Positions 22,650 through 33,005 of a stretch of 64,000 nt of DNA are shown piece after piece. Every line of letters starts with the position of its first letter. Position 1 is the first letter of the stretch. Made by a program: the position numbers and the translations under genes. The stretch is from contig OZ020525.1 of the NCBI GenBank assembly GCA_963971425.1, positions 1,488,001 through 1,552,000 on the forward strand, written 5' to 3'. Source of the DNA: Bryoerythrophyllum caledonicum (taxonomy: Eukaryota; Streptophyta; Bryopsida; Pottiales; Pottiaceae). The notes under the pieces were generated by a model, which did no database searches, was not told the DNA's origin, and saw nothing but the letters and a program-made list of their open reading frames with translations.

Positions 22650-23860
22650 TTAAATTTCAGAATTTCTGTGAGTGAAAATATGACCCTCGGATCCGAGGGT
22701 AGGTTCAGTCCTCCAAATTTCTGTTTTCCTCTTTGCCCAAGTCCTGTTTTCATGTTAGTTTTTTTTCTTCTCGTGTGCATACTTCAAACTGAATTTCAGA
22801 ATTTCTGTGAGCGAAAATTAGACCCTCGGATCCGAGGGTAGGATCAGTCCTCCGAATTTATGATTTCCTCCTTGCCCAAGTCCTGTTTTCATGTTAGTTT
22901 TTTTTCTTCTCGTGTGCATACTTCAAACTGAATTTCAGAATTTTTGTGACTGTGAATGCGACCCTCGGATCCGAGGGTAGGTTCAATGATCTGATTTTTT
23001 TCCTTTTCCTTGTTAATTTCTGTTTCATCTTCGGTTTCTTTTTTTCATCTCTTGTTGCTTGGTCATGCTCAAATTGTTTGTGTCTTGATTTAAACTGGTG
23101 TAAGAGTGAGGAGCCTAAGCTTGCCATGCTCGTGTGCATATTGCTTGTGAATTTTAGAATTTTTGTGACTGTGAATGCGACCCTCGGATCCGAGGGTAGC
23201 TTCAGTGATCTGATTTTTCTCTTCTTTTCCTTGCTAATTTGTGCTTCATTTTTGGTTTCTTTTTTTCATCTCTTGTTGCTTGGTCATGCTCAATATGTTT
23301 GTGTCTTGATTTAAACTGGTGTAAGAGAGAGGAACCTAAGCTTGCCATGCTCGTGTGCATATTGCTTGTGAATTTTAGAATTTTTGTGACTGTGAATGCG
23401 ACCCTCGGATCCGAGGGTAGCTTCAGTGATCTGATTTTTCTTTTCTTTTCCTTCCTAATTTGTGCTTCATTTTTGGTTTCTTATTTTCATCTCTTGTTGC
23501 TTGGTCATGCTCAATGTGTTTGTGTCTTGATTCAAGCCGGAGTTAGAGTGAGGAACCTAAGCTTGCCATGCTCATGTGCATACTGCTTTTGAATTTCATA
23601 ATTTGTAGGAGTGTAAATGGGACCGTGACATCCGAGGGTAGGTTTAGTCATATGTTTTTTTTTCTTTCTTTGCTAATTTTTGTTTCATTCTTGGTTTTTA
23701 ATTTCATCTCATGTTGCAAGGTCATGCTTTATATGTTTGTGCCTTGATTCGAGTTGGTCTTAGAGTGAGGAACCTAAGCTCATGATGCTTGTGTGCTTGT
23801 TGCTTGAAAATTTCAGAATATTTTAGAGTTAAAATGTGACCCTGTAAATTTGTGCGTTAC
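22650..23860 (+). repeat. Tandem array with 16-bp palindromes upstream of the ParB-like gene
   Basis: Five exact copies of the perfect palindrome CCCTCGGATCCGAGGG lie at 22684-22699, 22823-22838, 22962-22977, 23181-23196 and 23402-23417; degenerate sites follow at 23623 and about 23840. Spacing is 139, 139, 219, 221, 221 and about 217 bp. Each unit also contains TTTCAGAATTT before the palindrome. The last degenerate unit abuts the start codon at 23871, so the array forms the promoter or leader. Confidence 0.85.
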
Positions 23861-23870
23861 CTTGTTTTAG

Positions 23871-26405
23871 ATGGCAGATGTTGAGCACGGCTCTATGTCC
23901 ATGGGTGATGGCATGGACATTGAAATTCAAGTGGTGGAACATCCGGTGATTGATTTGGAGGCCGAGTCAAGAATGGAATCGACCGAGCAAGCGTTGCGAA
24001 AGTCCATCAGGGGGACAGCTTCCGAGGTTCTTCGGACCTCGATTTATCCTTCAAGTGAGGAGCTCCTCATTCCCCTTTGCCGCATGATCCCCATGACAGA
24101 GGTGCGACTTCCTTTGAGGACCGACGTGGAGAAGTTGAAGGCGGAGTTTGTGAAGGGATATCGACCTGGCTCTGCCTGCTTCTACGTGGCGGTCAAGAAT
24201 TTCTCATTAGTGGAACAGGTGGTGCTTCCCTCGGAGCGTGCGAAGTGGTCTGCACTATGGTTGGAGGAGGATAAGAAATTCGAGGCGATGTTGCAGAGTC
24301 GGCCAGAGTTGCAGGCGTTTTCCGACAAGTATTTCTTTGTCTGGGATGGAAACCACCGCCATATTGCATGGATGGAGTTGATCTCCCAGATGCACTCTAC
24401 CGACTTCATCTATCATTCGCCAGTGAGGGCAGTTGTTTTGGAGCCATCGTTGGCAAACCGTCATATTCTACTGAATGCTATGACAGATCTGAACAAGTAA
24501 GTAGTATCTACTAAACCACTATATCATGTTTTAATCTCAATTGCGCATTGTCATTGATGTCATGTTCATATTGAATATTTTGGTGGGATTATGCTAATTA
24601 GTGGTTATATATTTTCTAGGCAAAAGGAGGCAGATCATGTAACCCAACACATATCACACGAGTTGAAGAGGATCCAACATTTTGGATTGTTGGACTTTGA
24701 CCAACTCAAGGGCTTGATTAGCGATGACGATTACGAGGCAAGCGTTCACGAGTGGGGGAGGAGGGCAATGAAGAAGTGGTATCACATGACCTATGATGCA
24801 TTCTTGAAACTCATGTTTGAGGTACATATTCGATACAAGCCTATAATTCGATTGCCTTTCAATCATATTTCAGAATATGTTTTTCTCTTATCCATTAATA
24901 TGTTTTTCTCTTATCTATTAATTGTTGTCATTGGTTTTTTCAGCGTGAGATTATTGCCACCCAGGAGGAGTGTATGAGAAATTACAAGGATGGCCTCGTA
25001 ACTGGCGTTGGAGTTGATCGTGTTGGTAGTCCAGCTGAGTTGGTAAAACTTTGCACTGAGGCCGTGCAGAAGAAGAAAACGGCGTGTCAGACTACCTTCA
25101 CCAGGATGTTGGCGATCGCAAATCCAACAAACGGCGAAGAGTTTTTCACAGAGGTGTGTTAATTCCAAGTCTGATTCTGTATTTGATTGTATTTTCCTTC
25201 TTCATTTACTTTCATTTATTGTCTATTAGTATTTGACAAATTTATTGTCTATAAGTGCTTCAGGTTATGCGTCATTTTGATATTTACCAAACTAAGCCAG
25301 AGATGACACTTGAGAAGCTCCAACTCTTTTGCACCGCTAAAGTGGCTGGGAGGTTCAAGGGGCGCTGGTGTAAATGGTGGAATATGAGCAAGCACAGTAG
25401 GGCGGAGTACAACTTTCCAAAATCGCCGGCTTCAGACACGAGCCTTCGGGGATGGATTGATACAGCTGCATTTTGGGCTGGAGTGAGTTCTTCTAATGCC
25501 TATTTTGTATTGAATTTCAATCATTTAGTTCAATATATCTTGCACACTTATATTTTTATTGTATGTGGTAGTTGGAGGAGGAAACTGGAACGAAATTTTC
25601 TGAGATCCTCGAAGAAGACAAGGTTGTTCTGAAGAAAGAGGGGCTTCCCAATCCCATTGAAGATATTGGTTCTTGGATGGAGGCTTGGAGCATTATGTTG
25701 TGGACTAAGGCTTTCAAGGACCATGTTGGGAGGAAGGGCGTGTTCTCTAAGTCAGAGGAGTTTCTGAAGCAGGAGGGTTGTGAGAAGACCATGAAGCGGG
25801 CGGTGCTTCGATACTTCTGGAGGGAACTCGTTGCAAAAGGAGCGTTGCAGCCGGGTCAATTGCCAATCCGCTTCAAGGTATGGACGGACCCTACTTCTAC
25901 AGATTGCATTTTCACCGAGCAGCAGAGGCGACGCTTCTCTCGTCACCACTTGGTACAGTGTCCTTGGTTCTTGGAGTTGACGGATGCCGATCCTACCCCG
26001 GGAGAGGAAATTCAGCTTCGTAGGGACTGCGATTCTATAGCTGCCACTTCAGGAGATGGCGACATGCTTCCTTTGTCCGTCACTATAGTGACTCCCACGG
26101 TCGACGCAACACTCTCAGAGCAAGAGAAGGCAAAGGTTGCGGAGAGGGCGGCCAGGGCGGCGGTCAAGGCGGCAGAAAAGGAGGCGATGAGGGTGGAGAG
26201 AGAGACCGCGAAGGCACTGAAGAAAGAGACCAAAGAGAGAAACAAGGAGTTGGCGGCGTTGGTGGCGAGGGATGGGCCTGAGAAGCTAATTGCTGAGCTT
26301 GGGGGGGTTGTAGCGTTTACTCGCCCTGCTGCGATGGCGACAACGACCGGCATTTCCCCTTCAGCTAGCAGTCGGCCTTCCACTTTTGTCGCGAAGCCTT
26401 CGTAG
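23871..26405 (+). CDS. ParB/Srx-like domain protein, N-terminal part up to an in-frame TAG
   Basis: Exons: join(23871..24496, 24620..24821, 24944..25153, 25264..25482, 25572..26405), 696 residues, all junctions GT-AG and in phase. Residues 73-165 resemble a ParB/sulfiredoxin-like fold: VRLPLRTDVEKLKAEFVKG, then a Y-x-V strand and KYFFVWDGNHRHIAW, matching the conserved G-x-H-R box (Gly160, His162, Arg163). ParB-like domains bind nucleotides and act in DNA segregation or as nucleases; no activity is shown here. The middle (about 210-600) is unrecognised. Residues near 620-680 form an Ala/Lys/Glu-rich helix. The start ATG follows TTGTTTTAG, possibly an intron end. The TAG at 26403-26405 is followed in the same frame by the methyltransferase-like region, so this is likely the front of a longer original gene. 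Confidence 0.7.
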
Positions 26406-27902
26406 ACTATCTACTCCATTCCGGTGGTGGAGGATGTCGAGTCTGTAGTTGGAGTGGAGGTATTCTGTCAGAGTGCTCTTAGCATTATGACCCTCTTTGA
26501 TAGTATCGCTGAAGAGGATGACCTCCCTCCAATTTGGTGTGAGATTCGCCAATTCATGAAGACGCATTCTGGATCGCGCATGCGGCGCCATCATGGGAGT
26601 GATTGCTCTGATGGTTTGGTGGACATGGTTCTATTCGACGTCCCAGAGAATTTGCCAGTCCCTGGAATTGAGGGCGGCTTTGACGTGCCGATTTGGAACA
26701 AACTTCCAACCCAACTGTCTAGCAGTGGTAGGAACGAATCTCCATGGATTCACAGGTGTTTTGAGATGGCTGAGGCATTGCTTCGCGATGGGGCGCCACT
26801 CATCGTGTTCTACCCAGACTCAAAGTTCATATCGAATGAACTTCATGCTTGGGCAGAGTGGGCAGACTTTCGTGAGGAGACAAAGTGGTTTGCCATTAAC
26901 GGTTTGTCTCTCTCGCGCGAAGGATACCCCGGGCGCACTCACAAATGCTTCATGGTGAAGTGCTATATAAGGAAGCTTGATCCAGCAATCCCTTTTTCTT
27001 TTAATGACAGGATGGAATTGTTGTTGGAGGGGATCCAATTGTCTTCAGATGGTCATTTGACCAATCTGATCACACAAGAGACGCTGACGATGAGAGGTTC
27101 CAGTAGCCAGCCATGGCGAGGAGCGCGGGAGAAGTCCTCCAATCTCATGGAGGCTCTTATTGACCTTTGCACTGAGGAGAATGACATCATCCTCGACCTG
27201 ACAGCATCAACCGGTTTGTTTTCTTACTACTTTCAATTCAAAGAAATTTGTCTTTTCTTTCTATGCAATTATCAATTTCAAACTTTGTGTCGTACAGGAG
27301 CATCTATCAAGGCTTGCATGGCCCTCAAGCGCCACATCCTGGCGTTAGAGGAGGACTCAGATTTGGTAGAAGAGGTCCTCCGGCCTTTGATTCCTTGCAC
27401 TTCAGAGGTGGAGTCCGAAGTAGCGCCGCCAGTGCAAGAAAACTCTCGCAAGCGTCCATTGGAGCTTGATGACGACGAGCCGGAGGTGAAGACCGCTCGG
27501 AAGAGAACTTGTAAGTAAGTTCAGTGCCTTTGATAAAAGATTATGTTTACTAGTATACAATGTTTAATTATATTTTGAGTTAATAATGAAATGACACATT
27601 TTTTATGCAGTCGGACGACATCGTTGATGGCTGTTCCATCAAACACTCGGTCGGGGGTGCTATTACGCTTATCGATGGAGGTGAAGAGTCCGCCGCGCTC
27701 ATTTCACATGAATCCTTGGGATAGAGGTATTGCAGATGCGATGGCTGCACTTCGATCTCCTTTACGTGTCTCAGAAGTAGCCCGTTGTAGGTCTGCCGCA
27801 GAGCAGTTCATAGATGGAGAGGCGGCCGCTAGTGGATCGGATAGTAGTTTGCCTCGTATCCAGGAGGATAGCTCGGATGACTGTTCCGTAGAGGAATCTT
27901 GA
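26406..27902 (+). CDS. Degenerate N4/N6 DNA-methyltransferase-like region, continuous in frame with the ParB-like gene
   Basis: Exons: rest of the exon to 27213, then 27298..27514 and 27611..27902, phases 1 and 2 preserved. The first internal ATG is at 26487. The order of motifs fits a beta-class DNA methyltransferase: a strand plus DVPENLP where DPPY is expected (26637 onward), a helix and ALLRDGAPLIVFYPD like the LKPGG-LVVF block, then NLMEALIDLC, EENDIILDLTASTG and ASIKACMALKRH, matching the K-P-x-L and D-P-F-x-G-S-G AdoMet motifs. DPPY and the Gly-rich loop are both altered, so catalysis is doubtful. The C-terminus has a basic cluster KTARKRTC and a Ser/Asp-rich tail. If the TAG is real and not read through, this part is either untranslated or made from the internal ATG. 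Confidence 0.6.
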
Positions 27903-28614
27903 TCTCTCTACTTTGGTAGTTGTTTTCTTTTTCATCATGGGTTTGGTTTCTTGACAGTTTCATTACAATTGTCAATCTACTGTGTCTTATTTGGGGTTTC
28001 CACAACCTTCCACAATCCAAAACTCCAACGTAATTACCAAGTCGTTACTCTTGTTTTGTTTATTATTCGATCCATACAATGTCCACAACATCTGTCTACA
28101 TGTATTTAACTACATGCATTTTCTTCATATTTTATTTTTCCAATTCAAAGTAGTTTGGATTCAATCGGTATCACCTAGGTATCACATGGATATCACCTTT
28201 GAATTATAAGGGTATAAGCTTCGCATCAGATGGGTATCATCTATCTTAAACCCTATTAACTTTTCAAAAAATTCTAGACAGTCCATCGTAGAATAATTAT
28301 GAACTAAACGGACTAACCGCTCTCATATTTCCATAGGTGTATATTTTATCTCTCTATCTATGTATTTAGTTTTGTAAAAACATGTTCATGTACCCCAAAC
28401 TAAACGCACGGCCATAGGCATTTTCCCTCATTTTTTAGAAGAATTGTTGCAATTTAAACTTCAACAAGTCAGATTTCCATCTCTCCAAAACTCTAATTAT
28501 TGTATGTTTTACATGTATTTTTTTCATGTCCAAAAAATGTATATATAACCTACGGTCTTAGGTGTCCCTTTCAAATTTTGAATTTTTTTGTTGCAAATGA
28601 AACACTAAAAATGA
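27903..28614. other. MULE right internal arm, non-coding
   Basis: The region probably holds the 3' UTR of the methyltransferase-like gene. About 28160-28440 carries a repeat with GTATCACCTAGGTATCACAT that recurs, diverged, at about 49319-49470 outside the element. Confidence 0.55.
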
Positions 28615-28665
28615 GTGCTCGCCGCTCGCTGCTCGCCGCTCACCGCTCACAAGATAGCATTCCTG
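28615..28665 (-). repeat. MULE right terminal inverted repeat
   Basis: Read outward-in on the minus strand it starts CAGGAATGCTATCTTGTGAG and continues with GTGAGCGG-like 7-mers, pairing with 15712-15762. Confidence 0.85.
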
Positions 28666-28674
28666 TATACATTA
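28666..28674 (+). repeat. Right 9-bp target-site duplication of the MULE
   Basis: Exact copy of TATACATTA at 15703-15711, immediately outside the right terminus. Confidence 0.85.
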
Positions 28675-30513
28675 TGGGCTCCGTTGAACTACAAAAATTT
28701 ATATCTTTTGCATCAAATATCCAAATGTAGTAATAATTGTTGGGAAAAAAGTCCCTACTTGTCTAGTTTGTATGGTAAAAATTTCACATGAATACAATAT
28801 ACATGCTGTTAGCACACACACCCATGTTATAATTGACTCGTTTCAAATCTTTTAATTATTTGCTTGCCTTTTCTTCAATTACCACATAAGGCTTGTTGAT
28901 GCTGACATTAGTTTAAGTAACAACACATCTATGTGATTACTGTGGGTTGTACTTTATAATTTTTATACTACAAATTTTTTTTGATTCGGTTGTTCAAAAT
29001 TTATTTACCAAAAGTACATCAAGAAAATAGAAGGCACTTTTGTTCACATGTAAAATATATTAGAGACATATGTTTCTTATGGTCATATAGATTCCATATG
29101 GGTCATATTCGCATTCCATATCAATATTGACATAAAATCAATATTGTTTCAATCCTTCTTGAGATCATATTGTAAAAAGACAATATGAAGTTGGTATACA
29201 ATATTTTCAATACAATAATTATAAATATGAAATATGAAAAATAACACATAATTTGAAAAAAAATATTAGTATGAAACTTTAGGACATTGTTTTTTTTTAT
29301 GTGGACAATAATTGACCCAACTAATAGAATTTAGCATTACGTTGATTGGCCGCAATCACCTTTCAAAATCTATACATTTTACATCAAGTGTAAAAATGTA
29401 GTAAAACTTGTTGGAAAAAATGGTCATACTTGTCTAGTTTGTGTGGTAAAAAGTTCACACGAATTCAACATATAATGTGATAATGAGAGCCATTTATCAC
29501 ACCAGGTTAACTCTACTTCTTGTATAGAAAACATAATCAAGCATAGAGTTTTTGGGCTACAATCAACTTTGAAAATCTATATCTTTTGCATAAAGAGTTC
29601 AAATGTACTAAAACTTGTTGCAAAACGTTGTCTACTTGTCTACTTTTTGTGGTAAAAATTTCACATATATTCAATATACAATGTAATTTGGAGGCCCATT
29701 TTAGTACACCGGATTTAATTTACTTCTTGTATAGAAAACATAGTCAAAGATGGAAAAGATATATCCCATAATCATTGTACGAAAAACTACTCTTCGTCAC
29801 TATATAGTACATGTTTACTTCTTGTTCCTCCTCTCCGGTTTCTCATTTCATTTACATCAATTTGACATTATGGATGGTGGCAGAGAAAAGATGTCACAAT
29901 TAAAGAACAATTGAAAATCAATAGCAACAAAAATTTCAAATATGCAGAACTCCCTTCCACTAAAATGCACGTAACTCACTCAATACTAATTGAATTAACT
30001 TTAAATTTGTATCACATAAACTAGACAAAAATTTGTATCTCTGAAAAAAATTAAGTAATGAAAACAAACCTTCCACCAAGAAGTTACAGCATGCCAAAGT
30101 TGCAGTGTTCCAAACTGACCCTAAATTTTTTGGCAAAACCCCGTGCCACTAAAATGCACATAACTCATTCAATACTAATCGAACTGACTTGAAATTTGTA
30201 CCACACAAACTAGACAAAAATGCACAACTTACCCAACATTTTTTACTTCAAAATAGACACTCATGGTAGAAGAAGCAAGAACTTGAGCTGCAACAAAATT
30301 AAAAAAAGTCTAGGTTTTTTTTAGAAACATCAAACTAACCATCTATGCAAAAAGATTAGAGAACTCACCAAGAGTGCTTTAGGACCTTAAGATTTCTGCA
30401 GAGTAATGCAAAGCCAAAAAGAAACACCACTCTGGTGATGCAAGTTGTATCAGAGGACTTGTAATGGAAGTGCGAATTTGCAGGGGAAAGCATATTTTAA
30501 GTAAGTTCTTCTC

Positions 30514-32098
30514 TACACTAAAGATGGCATTCAGTGTAGTGGACACTAAATGCGAACCCATACACTAATTGTCAACTTTACAATTAGTGTAGTGACAAAA
30601 CTATACACTAAATGTCAACTACTACACTAAATGTTGATTCTAGTAAATAGTGGAACTTAGGTTTTTCTTACATGTGGACAATTAGTGTATGAAACATAAA
30701 AAATGATTACGTGCACATTTCGAGCATCAAAGTAAAGAAGGCTACGAGTGCATTGAAAAAAAGAACAATTCGCAAAAGAAAGATTGGAAAAAATATAACG
30801 TGGATATGGAACAAAAAAGAAATCCCAAAAGTGGAAAAAAATAGAATGTGCATATGGAAGGAATTGAATTTGCAAATATAAGATTGGGAAAAATATGAAA
30901 TTGGAATTCAAAGGAAAGTGAGAGAAGAAAGATAAATTAAAAAATTAAAAAAACATAGATATGAAATAAATTAAAACTAAATAAACATTAAATAAACAAA
31001 CATACAATAAATGTTCATTAAGTAGAATATTGGATACTCAAATATTAAATATTATATAATGAAATTGGTAAAAAACAAACATGAAATAATCATAAATTAA
31101 TATATATCAAAATTAAATATTCACAAAACTTACAAATATACAAAAGTATTATATTAATTTTTTAAAGTATTTAAATTCATAAAAAATCATGATATACAGT
31201 CTATATTCATAAAATATTCACAAATATTCATTAAATATCAATTACGTATTAATTAAATTTTTACTAAATACTAAGTAAGTATTTATTAAATATATAATAA
31301 ATATGAACTGAATATTTATTAAATATATAATAAATACCAACTGAATATCATTTAAATATTAATTACATATGAAATGAATATGAATCAAATATTAATTAAA
31401 TATTCATCAAATATTCATTAAATATTCAGTACATATTCATGAAATATGAAGTAAATATTAATTTCATATTTATTAAATATTCAGAAATATTCATAAATAG
31501 TCATGAAACATTCATTAAGTATTTATTAAGTATTCATTGTGTACTCATTGAATATTCATAAATAATCATTTAACATATTTAAATATTATTTACATACTAA
31601 TGAAGAATGAAATAAGCATACATGACATATTGTTTAAATATCAAATATTCATTATTTACATATAATGAATGTTAATTTGGTATTATTATAATATTATTTT
31701 ATATTTGATTCTATATTATAATTATATTATAATTATAATATAATTATAATATAATTATAATATAATTATAATATAATTATAATATAATTATAATATAATT
31801 ATAATATAATTATAATATAATTATAATATAATTATAATATAATTATAATATAATTATAATATAATTATAATATAATTTTATGAACTTCTTAACAAATTTA
31901 TATGCTAAGGTAGGTGGATGATTGGGGACTAAAACTAATTGTTGATTGTTTTTTAAAAAGTGTACTAAGGTAGGTGGATGATTGGAGATTATTATAAATG
32001 ACAATGGCGGCTAACACTAATTGCCAACTTGTTCACAAATAGTGTACCAGGGTAATTATGCTAGTCATACCATTACACTAAATGCCATCTTTAGTGTA
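30514..32098. mobile_element. CACTA-like non-autonomous element
   Basis: Termini at 30514-30541 and 32071-32098 are inverted repeats of 28 bp with about two differences, starting TACACTAAAGATGGCATT. Internal sequence near the ends carries repeated CACTAAATGTCAA motifs in both orientations, like subterminal repeats of CACTA transposons. I find no clean 3-bp target duplication and no transposase, so the family assignment is tentative; it could be another foldback type. Confidence 0.45.
31713..31877 (+). repeat. 11-bp AT satellite
   Basis: ATAATTATAAT is repeated head to tail about 14 times, almost perfectly. Pure AT, self-complementary, inside the CACTA-like element. Confidence 0.9.
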
Positions 32099-33005
32099 CT
32101 GAACAAAGAAGTCCACATGTGTCAAAGCACTTACCTTTACGAGGCAATTCGACGCAAGCCAAATCTAAACTGATATAATAGTAGCAAGCACGAGTCCCAC
32201 TCGGACTGATCGGAGAACTGTGCAAGTCAACTACACTAATAATGTTCATTAGTGTTATGGCACCAATAGTGTAACTACCCCTATGACCTGACTTTCACTA
32301 AATGTCAATCTGTTTACATTTAGTGTTTAATGTCAAATCAATCAGCCTAACAAAATTGCTCATTACTTTTGCATCATGACGAATTAGAAAATGTACCATA
32401 TACCGATGGAATCTTCTTCAAAAAGAACATACGATGGTCCCCTTACTCAATAGAATTGGTGCAAAATTGATAAAGATATGCCTCCTCAAACTTTTGGCCA
32501 AAACTGAAGAAATCTGCCCGAAAATATTCATTATAACTTTTTATTTAAGACGAATTTGAAGATGGATAAGGTGCCATTGCAAGCGTCTTTTCAAATAAAA
32601 TTAGATAGGCACCGAAAACTCTCAAATTGGACAAAAATTGCCTCGAAAATCATCATTTGAAAAAACCAACCGTCAAAAAATCAGCCCAACATGGAAGGTT
32701 TGCTTTTGAGATGTGGCGTGGTATGGGTGACTTGCAATGAATTATTACATAACCAACACTAAATGTCAATATGTTAAAATGTAGTAAGGGCAAAAGTTAC
32801 AGAATTTGATAGTTAGTGTTTAAATTGACATTTAATGTTGTTACATTACTAGGGTAATTGACATTTGGCGTTGACGTTCGTAAATAGTGTTGCGAACACT
32901 AATGAACACTATTAGTGTTTGAGAGACCAGCATTCGCGAAATCTAGATTTCCATCAAGACACTCTGTCGACGAGCTGTGGCCCTGCCTGAAAGTGACACC
33001 CGCGA

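Larger units (their letters stand above)
15712..28665. mobile_element. Giant Mutator-like element (MULE), 12,954 bp, with cargo genes
   Basis: The boundaries are set by inverted termini of about 51 bp (15712-15762 and 28615-28665), roughly 80 percent identical, each starting with CA and sharing GCTATCTTGTGAGCGG followed by GTGAGCG-type 7-mers. The outer flanks carry an exact 9-bp duplication, TATACATTA. Inside are a MULE transposase with WRKY/FLYWCH-like zinc cluster and SWIM finger (minus strand), a small plus-strand gene, and a plus-strand ParB/methyltransferase-like gene. It is much larger than usual autonomous MULEs (roughly 3-8 kb). Exact TSDs argue for a fairly recent single insertion rather than chance pairing. 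Confidence 0.85.
28675..33005. other. Gene-free, very AT-rich repeat region
   Basis: No gene is supported. A block with ATCTTTTGCAT..CAAATGTA and GGTAAAAATTTCACA-type sequence occurs three times (about 28690-28800, 29352-29470, 29565-29690). Two blocks share AAACTAGACAAAAAT (near 30020 and 30207). A CACTA-like element occupies 30514-32098, and many further copies of CACTAAATGTCAA in both orientations reach to about 32920. Confidence 0.55.

Noticed and set aside
22684..23640. CRISPR array
   Set aside because: The regular palindromes are 139-221 bp apart with similar, not unique, spacers in a plant nuclear context; it is a tandem satellite.
26402..26471. A short intron removing the in-frame TAG of the ParB-like gene
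   Set aside because: The best donor/acceptor pair shifts the frame and meets a stop within a few codons; the other AGs I checked also break phase.
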